From the NCBI GenBank assembly GCA_029938085.1, contig JAPYOS010000001.1, positions 310,143-374,142 of the forward strand: a DNA stretch of 64,000 bases. Reading direction: 5' to 3'. The notes under the pieces are model-generated. The model was not told the DNA's origin. It ran no database searches and saw nothing but the letters and a program-made list of their open reading frames with translations. Made by a program: the position numbers and the translations under genes. Shown here piece after piece: positions 42,913 through 52,688 of the stretch; position 1 is the stretch's first letter, and the number at the start of each line of letters is the position of its first letter. The DNA is from Oceanospirillaceae bacterium. Its GTDB lineage: Bacteria; Pseudomonadota; Gammaproteobacteria; Pseudomonadales; Balneatricaceae.

Positions 42913-43868
42913 GAGCTTTGCTCCTCGTCCTTTAATAATTCATCCCTTAATGCGGGTGTCGCCATTGGAAAACCTAAGGCCTTACGCTTGGCGTAATACT
43001 CTAAGGCAACTTGGCGGGCAAGGGTACGTACCCTGAGGATGTACCGCTGCCGTTCGGTAACCGATATGGCGTGGCGAGCATCCAACAAGTTAAATACATG
43101 GGACGCTTTAAGTACAAACTCATAAGCAGGCAGTGGTAATTTGGCTTCAACCATACGAGCACATTCGGCTTCATAGTGATCAAAATTGCTAAACAAGGTG
43201 TCAACTTCGGCTTGTTCAAAGTTGTAAGTAGACATTTCTACTTCTTGTTGATGGAAAATATCGCCATAGCTCACCGTGGTGCCATCGGCTGCGCGGCTCC
43301 ATACCAAGTCATAAACGCTATCAACATTTTGCAAGTACATGGCAATACGTTCTAAACCAATAGTAATCTCGCCCATCACTGGGTAACACTCGATGCCGCC
43401 GGCTTGCTGGAAATAGGTGAATTGAGAAACCTCCATGCCATTGAGCCAGATCTCCCAGCCCAAACCCCAAGCCCCCAATGTTGGCGACTCCCAATTGTCT
43501 TCTACAAAACGCACATCGTGTACTTGGGTATCAATGCCTAGGTGATCCAAACACTCTAAATAGAGCTCCTGAAAATTATCAGGTGAGGGCTTAATGACCA
43601 CTTGAAACTGGAAGTAGTGTTGTAGGCGGTTTGGGTTTTCGCCGTAACGGCCATCGGTAGGTCGACGGCTGGGTTGTACATACGCTGCGCTCCAGCTTTC
43701 TGGGCCAATGGCCTTTAAAAACGTTGCTGGGTGGAAGGTGCCGGCGCCGACTTCCATGTCGAGCGGCTGCATAATGTTACAGCCTTGCGCAGACCAGTAT
43801 TGTTGCAAGGCGAAAATGAGACCTTGAAAGGTGCTAGTATCGGTTGTTTTATCCACGACTGAGTCCAC
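42909..43868 (-). CDS. glyQ: Glycyl-tRNA synthetase alpha subunit
   Basis: This class II synthetase catalytic subunit shows [37 protein letters not shown] near the N-terminus and [26 protein letters not shown], the active-site motif. An ATG at 43931 is in frame, but it overlaps a perfect TATAAT -10 box (43930-43935), so the transcript should begin downstream of it. GTG at 43868 gives 319 residues, near the usual length; GTG at 43856 is equally possible. Neither has a clear ribosome site. Confidence 0.93.
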   Translation of the reverse strand: MDSVVDKTTDTSTFQGLIFALQQYWSAQGCNIMQPLDMEVGAGTFHPATFLKAIGPESWSAAYVQPSRRPTDGRYGENPNRLQHYFQFQVVIKPSPDNFQELYLECLDHLGIDTQVHDVRFVEDNWESPTLGAWGLGWEIWLNGMEVSQFTYFQQAGGIECYPVMGEITIGLERIAMYLQNVDSVYDLVWSRAADGTTVSYGDIFHQQEVEMSTYNFEQAEVDTLFSNFDHYEAECARMVEAKLPLPAYEFVLKASHVFNLLDARHAISVTERQRYILRVRTLARQVALEYYAKRKALGFPMATPALRDELLKDEEQSS

Positions 43869-43929
43869 AGGTAAAGTAAAAAGAGGGCCGCTCAAGTGCG
43901 CTGTGCACAAGGCGAGATTCAAGCGCCAC

Positions 43930-43958
43930 ATTATACACTAGCTGCCACTGTGTGGCAT
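43930..43958 (-). promoter_or_regulatory. Sigma-70 promoter of glyQS
   Basis: On the minus strand ATGCCA (43953-43958, 4/6 to -35) is followed after 17 nt by a perfect TATAAT (43930-43935). Initiation would fall near 43923. The promoter overlaps the first in-frame ATG of glyQ, which argues for a start further in. Confidence 0.6.
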
Positions 43959-44055
43959 GGGTCTATTCGGCATACGTTAGGGCAAGGCTCGTCTAGGCAG
44001 CTTATACAAGGTATCATGAAGGCCTGTAATCAACCCTAAGCCTGCAACTGTAACT

Positions 44056-44931
44056 ATGTCTCAACGCCTTAAATCATCACTCGCCGTGGGTGTATTAACC
44101 CTGCTTGGGAAACTCCCCCTTAGGTGGTTGCACAGAATTTCTAACGCGTTGATTTTTCTCCTGTTAATTTTTCCCAACCAAAGTCATAGACAAACAAAAA
44201 TCAACATCGAGCGATGTTTTCCAGAGTTTAACTCCACACAAAAAGCAAACTTAGTACGTCAAAGCTTGCGGCATACGCTGTATGCGGCGCTAGAAATGGG
44301 CATCAACTGGACCCAAACCAGCGATATCGGCTTGCAGTTTATTAAATCGGTGACCGGTGCTGAGCAGTTAACGAGTGCGCAGGCACAGGGGGGCGTGATA
44401 TTGCTTACCCCTCATTTAGGTAACTGGGAGTTGTTTGCCAATTGGGCCGCGCACCATTACCCGCTTACCGCGCTCTACAAACCCGCCAAGCTGAAGGGTT
44501 TAGATGCGCTCATACATCAAGCAAGGAGCCGTGCGGGTATGCAGTTAGCACCGGCCACGGCCAAAGGCGTGATGAAGCTGAAACGTGCACTCATCAAAGG
44601 TCAAGTAAATTTAATCCTGCCAGACCAAGAGCCCCCGCCTAGCGCCGGTACACTTAGCCAGTGGTTTAATCAACCGGCCTATACAATGACCTTAGCTAAC
44701 CAATTGGCCAATACCAATAACACGCGCATAATCCTCGGTTTTGCACGGCGCTTAGAGTCAAGCCAAGGTTTTGCTTTGGAGCTGGAAGACATCACCCAGC
44801 AGTGTCGACTGGCAACCATAGAAGACAGCGTGGCGGCCCTTAATCAAGCGGTAGAAGCATTAGTGAGGCGAGCCCCTGAGCAGTATCAGTGGGAATACCG
44901 TCGTTTTAAGCACACCCTAGATCAAGCCTAA
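44056..44931 (+). CDS. LpxL/HtrB-family lipid A or lysophospholipid acyltransferase
   Basis: This 291-residue membrane-bound acyltransferase carries the HX4E catalytic motif in LLTPHLGNWELF. An N-terminal hydrophobic segment (ISNALIFLLLIFP) anchors it. The later VNLILPDQEPPPSAG segment matches the family. It lies beside glyQ, as the htrB-like PA0011 does in Pseudomonas. The acyl donor and acceptor cannot be fixed from the sequence. Its stop codon overlaps the stop of the convergent methyltransferase gene. Confidence 0.87.
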   Translation: MSQRLKSSLAVGVLTLLGKLPLRWLHRISNALIFLLLIFPNQSHRQTKINIERCFPEFNSTQKANLVRQSLRHTLYAALEMGINWTQTSDIGLQFIKSVTGAEQLTSAQAQGGVILLTPHLGNWELFANWAAHHYPLTALYKPAKLKGLDALIHQARSRAGMQLAPATAKGVMKLKRALIKGQVNLILPDQEPPPSAGTLSQWFNQPAYTMTLANQLANTNNTRIILGFARRLESSQGFALELEDITQQCRLATIEDSVAALNQAVEALVRRAPEQYQWEYRRFKHTLDQA

Positions 44932-44939
44932 CTAGGCTT
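44924..44939. other. Palindrome over the convergent stop codons
   Basis: AAGCCTA (44924-44930) pairs perfectly with TAGGCTT (44933-44939) around AC. It includes the stop codons of both the acyltransferase and the methyltransferase gene, which overlap by 4 nt. There is only a short T-run, so a weak bidirectional terminator is possible but not sure. Confidence 0.4.
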
Positions 44940-45506
44940 TCGAGCAATCAGCAGCGCTTTGCCTGCTAGCGGATGCTCTATGGATGCGAGTTGCTGCTCA
45001 TCGTGATAAATCAGTGGCGTTAACTCAGTAAACAATTCTAGCAACTCTCCTTTGCCCAATAACAGTTGTGGCCGCTTCGGTTTGGGCAGAGTTTTACCTG
45101 CAATTTCAGTGACTTGGTTAAAGGTTTGGTACACCAGTATGCCGCCTGGTTTCAGTTGGTCGACGATCTGTGGACAAAGTCTACGCTCAAGGTAGGCAGT
45201 GACACAAATCAAGTCAAACTTCAGGTCTGGCCATGGTGCATTAGTAAGGTCTATACAACGTTGATTTACTTCAACTTTCTGGCCGATACAATGGCGCAAC
45301 ATCTGCTCCAAACCCACCTGGGAATAGTCCCAGGCTTGCATTCTAAGTCCATGTTTTGTAAGGAAAATAGAATTTTGACCAAGGCCGCAAGCGAGGTCTA
45401 AACCAGTGCCATTTGTGGGTAGCAAGTGTTGGTAGTGAGTGAGGCCATAACTCACCGAAGGTATATCCTGAGCTAGGCTATAACGTTGATTCCAGCGGTC
45501 AGGCAT
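44928..45506 (-). CDS. SAM-dependent methyltransferase of unknown substrate
   Basis: This 192-residue class I methyltransferase has motif I in GLDLACGLGQNSIFLTKHG and the acidic ribose-binding region in QAWDYSQVGLEQM. Motif II is FDLICVTAYLER, and GGILVYQTFNQV is the post-II strand. It resembles the TehB/methyltransferase-11 group. No substrate can be inferred. It is convergent with the acyltransferase gene and shares no operon partner. Confidence 0.82.
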   Translation of the reverse strand: MPDRWNQRYSLAQDIPSVSYGLTHYQHLLPTNGTGLDLACGLGQNSIFLTKHGLRMQAWDYSQVGLEQMLRHCIGQKVEVNQRCIDLTNAPWPDLKFDLICVTAYLERRLCPQIVDQLKPGGILVYQTFNQVTEIAGKTLPKPKRPQLLLGKGELLELFTELTPLIYHDEQQLASIEHPLAGKALLIARKPS

Positions 45507-45518
45507 GGCTTGATGTCC

Positions 45519-45539
45519 TGTGGATAAGTTTGTGAATAG
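45519..45539 (-). promoter_or_regulatory. DnaA-box pair upstream of the methyltransferase gene
   Basis: A perfect box TGTGGATAA (45519-45527) and a one-mismatch box TGTGAATAG (45531-45539) lie in the 61-nt gap before the methyltransferase start. They are far from oriC and could titrate DnaA or regulate the local gene. Confidence 0.5.
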
Positions 45540-45567
45540 GCTGGGAAAAACTAATAAATATAATAAG

Positions 45568-47052
45568 CTAGTCGCGCCAAAACATAGGTGTAAAGAGCAC
45601 CAATAAGGTAAATACTTCGAGCCGCCCTAAGAGCATTGAGAAACACAAAATCCATTTTCCAGCTGTAGTAACGTCACTGTAATTTTGTGCCACATCGCCA
45701 AGTCCTGGGCCAAGGTTGTTAAGGGTAGCACCTACGGCTGACCAAGCGGTGACTTGGTCCATACCGGTACCTAGTAAGGCAATCATCATAATGATGAATA
45801 CCAGAGCATAGACAGAGAAAAATCCCCATACGGCTTCAGCCACGCGGTCTGGAATAGGGCTGGAACCCAATTTAACGTGGATGATGGCGTTAGGGTGAAT
45901 AAGCCTTCGTATTTCCCGAAGACCCTGCTTTAGCACGATGAGTACGCGTACCACCTTCATGCCACCGCCCGTGGAGCCGGCACAGCCACCGATAAACGCA
46001 GCGCTAAACAGCAAGAACGCCAGCATTGCCGGCCATTGTGAAAAATCGGCGGTGGCAAATCCAGTGGTGGTGGCAATCGACACGACTTCAAACACGCCTT
46101 GGCGGAAGCTGTCGTTAAAATTCATCCCGTTGGTGAGCCATAGGGTGCCAACGGTAATAAGGCAAATGGTGGCGATGACACTGAGGAAAAAACGAAACTC
46201 TTCGTCGTGCCAATAATGGCTGAGACTGGCCTTATAATGCTGATTACGAATGGTGCGCGCAGTCTGAAAGTGCAGACTAAAATTAACGGCTGCCAAGAGC
46301 ATAAAGACGATGGCTATGGTTTCTATGGCGGCGCTATTAAAATAACCTAGGCTCGCATCGTGGGTGGAAAAGCCGCCGATAGCCACGGTAGAAAAACTGT
46401 GGGCAATGGCATCAAAAACGCTCATACCCGCAAGCCAATAGGCGGCTGCACAGGTGATGGTCAGGGTAAGGTAGATATACCACAGCTGTTTAGCCGTTTC
46501 CGTGATTCTGGGTGTCAGCTTGGAGTCTTTGACAGGGCCTGGCGTTTCAGCACGATACAGCTGCATACCACCAATACCTAACATAGGTAAGATGGCCACT
46601 GCCAAAACGATAATACCCATGCCACCAAACCATTGCAGAAACTGGCGGTAAAACAATAAAGAGGTGGGTAAGTCGTCCAGGTGCACGATTACGGTGGCAC
46701 CGGTGGTGGTGAGGCCAGACAATGACTCAAACAACGAGTCTACATAGCTCCACGATGGATTAAGGGTAGACAAAGGGGTAGAAAAGTAGAAGGGCAACGC
46801 CCCAAACAACCCCAAAATGGTCCAAAACATCACCACAATAACAAAGCCGTCGCGGGTGCGAAGTACCTTAGTGTGGGTGGAAAATGGCAGCCATATTAAA
46901 AAACCAGCAATGAAGGTAATACAAAACGCATAGCCAAAAGACCAGTGCGCACCGTCATTTAAGCTCAATGAGATAAGCAATGACGGTATCATCGAGGCGC
47001 TAAAGGCCATCAACAACATACCGATGATTTTTAAGGTGACTTTAAAGTGCAT
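45568..47052 (-). CDS. trkH: Trk potassium uptake protein TrkH
   Basis: This 494-residue potassium-translocating membrane subunit has four pore loops: SGLTTTGATV, VAIGGFSTHD, IATTTGFATADF and LNNLGPGLG. The Gly in each is a selectivity-filter residue. GGCAGSTGGGMKVVR is another family motif. It follows trkA by 8 nt and should form the Trk complex with it. Confidence 0.96.
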   Translation of the reverse strand: MHFKVTLKIIGMLLMAFSASMIPSLLISLSLNDGAHWSFGYAFCITFIAGFLIWLPFSTHTKVLRTRDGFVIVVMFWTILGLFGALPFYFSTPLSTLNPSWSYVDSLFESLSGLTTTGATVIVHLDDLPTSLLFYRQFLQWFGGMGIIVLAVAILPMLGIGGMQLYRAETPGPVKDSKLTPRITETAKQLWYIYLTLTITCAAAYWLAGMSVFDAIAHSFSTVAIGGFSTHDASLGYFNSAAIETIAIVFMLLAAVNFSLHFQTARTIRNQHYKASLSHYWHDEEFRFFLSVIATICLITVGTLWLTNGMNFNDSFRQGVFEVVSIATTTGFATADFSQWPAMLAFLLFSAAFIGGCAGSTGGGMKVVRVLIVLKQGLREIRRLIHPNAIIHVKLGSSPIPDRVAEAVWGFFSVYALVFIIMMIALLGTGMDQVTAWSAVGATLNNLGPGLGDVAQNYSDVTTAGKWILCFSMLLGRLEVFTLLVLFTPMFWRD

Positions 47053-47060
47053 AGTGAGGC

Positions 47061-48443
47061 CTAAAAGAACCCTAGAGTAACGGCGAACAAACGTTCGACG
47101 TCATGAATCATGTGCCTGTCTGTTAAGAACAGTATGCAATGGTCGTCATTTTTTATGACGGTGTCATGGTGGGCAATGATCACTTCGTCACCGCGGACAA
47201 TGGCACCCACGGTGGTGCCCTCGGGCAAACCAATTTGGTCTATGCTGCGGCCTACCACCTTAGAGGTTTTAGGGTCGCCATGAGCCACCACTTCAATGGC
47301 TTCTGCGGCACCCCGACGTAATGAATGAACGTTGACGATGTCGCCACGGCGTACATGGGTAAGCAGGCTGCTAATGGTGGACTGTTGTGGCGAAATAGCA
47401 ATGTCGATGGAACCGTCTTCGATCAAGTCGACATAGGCTGGGTTGCTGATGAGGGTCATTACAGTACGTACACCTAGCCGCTTGGCCAGCATGGAGGCCA
47501 TAATATTGGCTTCGTCGTCGTTGGTTAAGGCGCAAAAAACATCGGTGGACTCAATGTTTTCTTCGATCAATAGGTCTTTATCAGAGGCACTGCCATGCAG
47601 AATGATTACGCCGTCTAAGTCATCTGCAAGTTGTTCGCAGCGCTCTAGCCCACGCTCGATGATTTTCACTCGGAAGTCTTTACGTAAGTTGCGTGCTAGC
47701 CGTGCACCAATATTGCCACCACCGGCAATCATAATACGTTTATAAGGTTTTTCTAGGCGTCTAAGTTCACTCATAACCTTGCTGATGTCGGGCTGAGCGG
47801 CAATAAAAAACACTTCGTCGTCTACGTGTATGTGGGTTTGTCCGGTAGGCACAATGGCGCGGTCGTTGCGGAAAATAGCCGCTACACGGGTGTCTACGTT
47901 AGGCATGTGACGCCGCAGATCCGACACGGGTTTACCCACTAAAGGCCCGCCATGACAGGCGCTTACCGCCACCAACTGCACTCGGCCCTTGGCAAAATCG
48001 AGCACCTGAAGAGCCGTTGGGTTTTGGATTAAGCGCTGGACATGAGCGGTGACCAGCTTCTCGGGGCTAATGATGACATCAATAGGAAACGCCCTAGGCT
48101 CTTGCTTGAATAAGGTGTCGCGTTCTACGAGGTATTGGTGCTCGCGGATACGGGCAATAATAGTCGGGGTTTGAAACATGGTTTTGGCAATTTGGCAGGC
48201 CACCATGTTGACCTCATCACTATTGGTGACCGCCACCAGCATATCGGCGTCTTCGGCACCGGCGCTGGCTAGTATGTTGGGCAATGAGGCACGGCCACGA
48301 ACAGTACGAATGTCGAGACGATCTTGAAGGTCTTTGAGGTGACCTGCGTCTTGGTCCACCATGGTTACATCGTTGGCTTCATTGGCCAAGTTTTCAGCAA
48401 GGGTGCGGCCGACCTGACCGGCACCAAGAATGATGATTTTCAT
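47061..48443 (-). CDS. trkA: Trk potassium uptake regulator TrkA
   Basis: This 460-residue peripheral protein binds NAD(H) and gates TrkH. It is built of two RCK halves. The first begins [20 protein letters not shown], and the second carries [17 protein letters not shown] near residue 235. It lies upstream of trkH and downstream of rsmB, the same order as in Pseudomonas. Confidence 0.97.
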   Translation of the reverse strand: MKIIILGAGQVGRTLAENLANEANDVTMVDQDAGHLKDLQDRLDIRTVRGRASLPNILASAGAEDADMLVAVTNSDEVNMVACQIAKTMFQTPTIIARIREHQYLVERDTLFKQEPRAFPIDVIISPEKLVTAHVQRLIQNPTALQVLDFAKGRVQLVAVSACHGGPLVGKPVSDLRRHMPNVDTRVAAIFRNDRAIVPTGQTHIHVDDEVFFIAAQPDISKVMSELRRLEKPYKRIMIAGGGNIGARLARNLRKDFRVKIIERGLERCEQLADDLDGVIILHGSASDKDLLIEENIESTDVFCALTNDDEANIMASMLAKRLGVRTVMTLISNPAYVDLIEDGSIDIAISPQQSTISSLLTHVRRGDIVNVHSLRRGAAEAIEVVAHGDPKTSKVVGRSIDQIGLPEGTTVGAIVRGDEVIIAHHDTVIKNDDHCILFLTDRHMIHDVERLFAVTLGFF

Positions 48444-48544
48444 ACTAGAGCGAAGTGCCTCAACAGCTGAATATTGCGCCTATCATAGCAGATGGTTAAG
48501 CAGAAGCTAAGCCTCAGCCTAGCTTAGCGACCAGCTGTTTAACG

Positions 48545-49843
48545 TTAGGCGGTGGGTTTATGTAATTTAGCATAATAGAAACCATCGTGGCTGGCAGGGT
48601 TAGGCAATAACTGGCGGCCTATTTCCATACCTATACCCCAATCTGCATCAATGGCACAGTGGGTCGCGTCGGTTTGTTGCTTTAAAAAACGTCCGACAAG
48701 GCGATCATTTTCTTGGCGTAGCACCGAACAGGTAGCGTACAGCAGATAACCGCCGGGTTTTAATAAAGGCCAGAGGTTAGTAAGCAGTTTCAGCTGTAAT
48801 TGCGCCAACTCCAAAATGTCTTCGTTGGTGCGCAGCATTTTGATATCTGGGTTGCGGCGAATGACACCGGTAGCGGAGCAAGGGGCATCCAATAAAATGC
48901 GATCAAACGCTTCGCCGTCCCACCATTGGCTTGGTTCACTGGCGTCGGCGCAAACGATTTGGGCCTGTAAATCCATGCGGAACAGGTTATCTTCCATGCG
49001 GCCTATGCGTCGTTCTTCCAGTTCTACCGCCACAACCGTAACATCTTCGGCTTCCAATAAATGGCAGGTTTTGCCACCGGGCGCGGCACAGGCATCTAAC
49101 ACGCGGTGGCCCGCCTCTAGCTCTAACAGGTCTGCACAAAGCTGTGGTGCTTCGTCTTGCACGCTAAACCAGCCTTCATCAAAGCCGGGTAATTGGGTAA
49201 TTTCACAGGCTTTGTCTAGTTGCACACCCACCGCACTATATGCGCATGCACTGGCAGGGTGCCCGGCCTCGGATAGGGCGATTAAATAGTTGTCACGGCT
49301 CACCTTGCGCGTATTCACACGTAAGGTGAGGGCCCCTTGAGGGTCGTTGGCGGCTAAGATATCTTGCCAATGGTCGGGCCAGTGATTACTCAGTTTAGAA
49401 ATGAACCATTGGGGGTGATTATGGCGATAGGCATCATGCTCATTGAGCACTTCTTCCAAGTCTGCGCCACCACGAATGTAGGAGCGTAATACGCCGTTAA
49501 TGAGCTTATCCGCCCAGCGTTTGCCACTGGCTTTAGCGGCTTGGACGGTGGCATCTACGGCGGCATAATCTGGCGTACGCATGGCTTTAATTTGGTATAA
49601 ACCCATTAAGATGAGCGCGTAAATGTCCTGATCTTGGGTCTTCATGGGTTTGTGGAGCAGCTGGTCGGCAATCAATTCTAACTGCGGAAAGTGCCTGCAG
49701 GTGCCGTAGCACAGTTGTTGTATGAGTGCGCGGTCGCCATGTTCCGCAGCTTCAAGCGCTTTGGGCAAGCTAGAGGCTAATGATCCCTTGTGGCACAACA
49801 CTGAGGTGAGTGCTTGGGCGGCTAATAAACGTGGATTTGCCAT
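48545..49843 (-). CDS. rsmB: 16S rRNA (cytosine967-C5)-methyltransferase
   Basis: This 432-residue enzyme has an N-terminal NusB-like RNA-binding domain (about 1-140) and a catalytic domain. The SAM motif is LDACAAPGGKTCHLLE. The catalytic Cys motifs are LLDAPCSATGVIRRNPDIK and LLYATCSVLRQEN. It follows fmt by 2 nt, in the def-fmt-rsmB operon. Confidence 0.97.
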   Translation of the reverse strand: MANPRLLAAQALTSVLCHKGSLASSLPKALEAAEHGDRALIQQLCYGTCRHFPQLELIADQLLHKPMKTQDQDIYALILMGLYQIKAMRTPDYAAVDATVQAAKASGKRWADKLINGVLRSYIRGGADLEEVLNEHDAYRHNHPQWFISKLSNHWPDHWQDILAANDPQGALTLRVNTRKVSRDNYLIALSEAGHPASACAYSAVGVQLDKACEITQLPGFDEGWFSVQDEAPQLCADLLELEAGHRVLDACAAPGGKTCHLLEAEDVTVVAVELEERRIGRMEDNLFRMDLQAQIVCADASEPSQWWDGEAFDRILLDAPCSATGVIRRNPDIKMLRTNEDILELAQLQLKLLTNLWPLLKPGGYLLYATCSVLRQENDRLVGRFLKQQTDATHCAIDADWGIGMEIGRQLLPNPASHDGFYYAKLHKPTA

Positions 49844-49845
49844 GG

Positions 49846-50811
49846 TTAAGATTCCGCCTTGAGGCTAGTGAAAGTTTGGCCGAGGGTCATTTTTTGTTTT
49901 AGGTTGATGAGTTGATGGTCGCTTAAGGCTTTGCCACCGGGCCACTGCATTTGGGTGATTTTAAGGCGGCCGGTACCGCAAGCTACTTCTAGGCCGGTTT
50001 TATCTAGGGCCAATAACGTGCCTTCGGGTTGGTCACTTGGTGTGTCTATGGCATGGGCCAGCCAAATACGTAGGCGGTTGTCTTGCCAATCGCTGTAAGC
50101 CACGGGCCATGGGTTAAGGCCACGCACTTGGCGGCTTATTTGCTGCGCCGTTTGATGCCAATCAATAGCGCCTTCAGCCTTAACTAGCTTGGCGGCGTAG
50201 TTAGCCTGAGCATCGTCTTGAACTTGAGCAGTTAGGCTGTTGGTTTGTAGTTGATCTAATGCATCTACCAGGCTGCTACAGCCTAGAATAGCGAGTTTTT
50301 GATACAGGCTAGCGCTGGTGTCGGTGTCTGCAATGGGTATTTCAGCCTTGAGTAACATGGGGCCAGTGTCTAGGCCCGCGGCCATTTGCATTACCGTCAC
50401 ACCAGAGCGTTCATCACCTGCCAAAATCGTCCGTTGGATGGGTGCAGCACCGCGCCAACGCGGGAGCAAAGAACCGTGTACGTTGATACAGCCTAGGCGA
50501 GGTGTGTCTAATGCGACTTGCGGTAACAATAAACCATAGGCCACGACCACCATGATGTCGGCCTGGTAGCTGGCCAAGGTCGCTTGGGCGTCGCTATCTT
50601 TAAGGCTTAAGGGTTGTTCTATTGCAATGCCATGTTCAAGGGCGAGCTCTTTAACTGGACTGGCAGTGAGCTTACGGCCACGGCCTGCGGGGCGGTCCGG
50701 TTGGCTATATACCGCAACCACTTGGTGCGGGCTGTTGAGCAGAGCCTGTAAATGTTGTGCGGCAAAATCGGGTGTGCCTGCAAAGATAATCCTTAACCCG
50801 GTTTGGCTCAC
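49846..50811 (-). CDS. fmt: Methionyl-tRNA formyltransferase
   Basis: This 321-residue enzyme formylates initiator Met-tRNA. The N-terminal domain starts [17 protein letters not shown]. The catalytic motif is [18 protein letters not shown], with the Asn/His pair. A C-terminal OB-like domain binds the tRNA. It overlaps def by 4 nt. Confidence 0.97.
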   Translation of the reverse strand: MSQTGLRIIFAGTPDFAAQHLQALLNSPHQVVAVYSQPDRPAGRGRKLTASPVKELALEHGIAIEQPLSLKDSDAQATLASYQADIMVVVAYGLLLPQVALDTPRLGCINVHGSLLPRWRGAAPIQRTILAGDERSGVTVMQMAAGLDTGPMLLKAEIPIADTDTSASLYQKLAILGCSSLVDALDQLQTNSLTAQVQDDAQANYAAKLVKAEGAIDWHQTAQQISRQVRGLNPWPVAYSDWQDNRLRIWLAHAIDTPSDQPEGTLLALDKTGLEVACGTGRLKITQMQWPGGKALSDHQLINLKQKMTLGQTFTSLKAES

Positions 50812-51377
50812 GCTTGGGCGTCCTGTTGGGCTTGCTCTTGTGCCTTTAGCTTAGCTTCGTAAAGGGCATCTTTAATCTCATCACGGTGTTTCTTTTCCAG
50901 CTTCTTACGGATGCGCTCACGCTTCAAACGCGACAAGTAATCAACAAACAATTTACCGTTTAAGTGGTCTAGCTCGTGTTGAATACACACGGCGAATAAC
51001 CCCTCGGCCATTTCCGATATAGGCTCCCCGTTTTCATTGACGGCGCTAAGTTGGATTTTGCTATGGCGCTCTACGTCATCGTAAAACTCCGGCACCGACA
51101 AGCAGCCTTCTTGATACTTGTGCATTTCGTCCGACAAAGGTTCCCAAGTAGGGTTAATCAACACGCGTGGGTCGTCCCCTTCTTCACTCACATCAATGAC
51201 TACAATACGCTGGTGTACATTGACCTGCGATGCCGCTAAACCAATACCGGGAGCGGCATACATAGTTTCAAGCATGTCTTGGGCTAGCTTGCGAATGTCG
51301 TCGGTAACGGTATCCACCGCTACAGCAATTTTGCGTAAACGTGGATCGGGAAATTCTAAAATAGGGAGTAAAGCCAT
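50808..51377 (-). CDS. def: Peptide deformylase
   Basis: This 189-residue metalloprotease removes the formyl group from new proteins. All three family motifs are present: [17 protein letters not shown] with the metal-binding Cys, and QHELDHLNG with two metal-binding His and the catalytic Glu. The C-terminus has an extended basic and Ala/Gln-rich tail. Confidence 0.97.
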   Translation of the reverse strand: MALLPILEFPDPRLRKIAVAVDTVTDDIRKLAQDMLETMYAAPGIGLAASQVNVHQRIVVIDVSEEGDDPRVLINPTWEPLSDEMHKYQEGCLSVPEFYDDVERHSKIQLSAVNENGEPISEMAEGLFAVCIQHELDHLNGKLFVDYLSRLKRERIRKKLEKKHRDEIKDALYEAKLKAQEQAQQDAQA

Positions 51378-51452
51378 GGTGATATCAGTTCAATTTGGTA
51401 AAACGTTGCGAAATATAGTCCGCTAAGGCAGAAAGCGGATTCATTGACTAGA

Positions 51453-51461
51453 ATTATACCA
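51453..51461 (-). promoter_or_regulatory. Extended -10 promoter of the def-fmt-rsmB operon
   Basis: On the minus strand TGG followed by a perfect TATAAT (51453-51458) makes an extended -10 element about 75 nt before def. No good -35 hexamer was found. The rest of the 51378-51546 interval holds no gene, and the LysM-protein gene found here in Pseudomonas is absent. Confidence 0.45.
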
Positions 51462-51546
51462 CTAACTGCTTGGTGGGATGGAGTACCGTCGCCGGTTAGT
51501 TGTTAAATGACATGGCAAATAGTAGCAATACCGAAGGGCAATGATT

Positions 51547-52671
51547 ATGGATGATCATCACTTAGCATGGTTGGCGTTAACCGAACTAAATCTGAGTTTT
51601 AAACAGAGCCGGCTGCTGGCACAGCAGTTAGGCCATGGGCCGACCATACTAGAACAGCAGCACTCTGGTCTAGTGAAGCAAATACTCAATACGCAGCAAC
51701 AACAAACACTGGCGACATTAACCCAAAAACCTTTGCCGCAAAGTTTGGAAAAGCAATTGTTATGGTTACAACAACACCAAGCACAGTTGTTATTGTTTGA
51801 CGACCTAGACTACCCAGATAGCCTCAGCTGTATGCATTACGCGCCGGCTTTTTTGTGGCTGCGTGGGCGCCCACAATTGTTGAACGAGCCCGCCATAGCC
51901 ATGGTGGGGGCCCGCGCAGCAACGGCTGGAGCCATGGCCATGGCTAAGCAGTTTGCAGGTCACCTTGCCAGCAGCGGCCTCACCATAGTCAGTGGCTTAG
52001 CCCTAGGCATTGACGGAGCGTGTCATCAGGGCACTATAGATGTGCAGGGAGATACGGTGGCGGTGCTGGGCGCTGGCCTAGGTAAAATTTACCCAGCTAG
52101 GCATCAGGCCTTAGCCCAACGAATTGTTGATGGCGGCGGGTTATTGGTATCACCATGGCCGTTAATGGCTAAACCGTTGGCCTACCGGTTTCCTGCACGC
52201 AATGGCATCATTAGTAGTTTGAGTCTGGGGGTGTTAGTGGTTGAAGCGGCCCTAAGAAGTGGCTCGTTGATTACCGCCAAGGCGGCTATGGAGCAAGGCC
52301 GTGAAGTGTTTGCCATTCCATCTAGTATACATAACACCCAGGCCCAAGGCTGCCATCAACTCATTCGAGAGGGTGCCATTCTCGTCGATCAGCCACAGCA
52401 AATAATTACCGAATTGGCACTGCAGCTCAGGCCGTTATTAGAGCGGTATCAACCGCCAGACAATCAAACAGCCAAGGACGCTACCTGCGACGCAGGCCTG
52501 GCAGAAGAATTACAACTTTTGTTACGCCTTTTTAGCTATGACCCCGTGCCAGTTGATATACTTTGCACTCAGCTGGCGCAGCCCTATAATATTGTTGCAG
52601 CTCAACTCATCGAATTAGAGTTGCTGGGCCTTGTGCGTGTGACCGGCGCGGGTTATGAAAAAGTGTTTTAA
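51547..52671 (+). CDS. dprA: DNA-processing protein DprA
   Basis: This protein of about 374 residues loads RecA on incoming single-stranded DNA in transformation. The Rossmann-like core is IAMVGARAATAGAMAMAKQFA and IVSGLALGIDGACHQGTI, followed by AVLGAGLGKIYPARH. A C-terminal winged-helix-like region (about 320-374) is present. The ATG at 51547 is preferred because AAGGG lies 8 nt upstream; ATG 51541 is too close to it. Presence alone does not prove natural competence. Confidence 0.94.
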   Translation: MDDHHLAWLALTELNLSFKQSRLLAQQLGHGPTILEQQHSGLVKQILNTQQQQTLATLTQKPLPQSLEKQLLWLQQHQAQLLLFDDLDYPDSLSCMHYAPAFLWLRGRPQLLNEPAIAMVGARAATAGAMAMAKQFAGHLASSGLTIVSGLALGIDGACHQGTIDVQGDTVAVLGAGLGKIYPARHQALAQRIVDGGGLLVSPWPLMAKPLAYRFPARNGIISSLSLGVLVVEAALRSGSLITAKAAMEQGREVFAIPSSIHNTQAQGCHQLIREGAILVDQPQQIITELALQLRPLLERYQPPDNQTAKDATCDAGLAEELQLLLRLFSYDPVPVDILCTQLAQPYNIVAAQLIELELLGLVRVTGAGYEKVF

Positions 52672-52688
52672 TTGATTACAGGATACTC

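Noticed and set aside
42599-43036. 145-codon plus-strand frame across glyS and glyQ
   Set aside because: Antisense shadow of two essential genes with clear family matches on the other strand.
48816-49289. 157-codon plus-strand frame inside rsmB
   Set aside because: Antisense shadow of rsmB; no domain and no upstream ribosome site.
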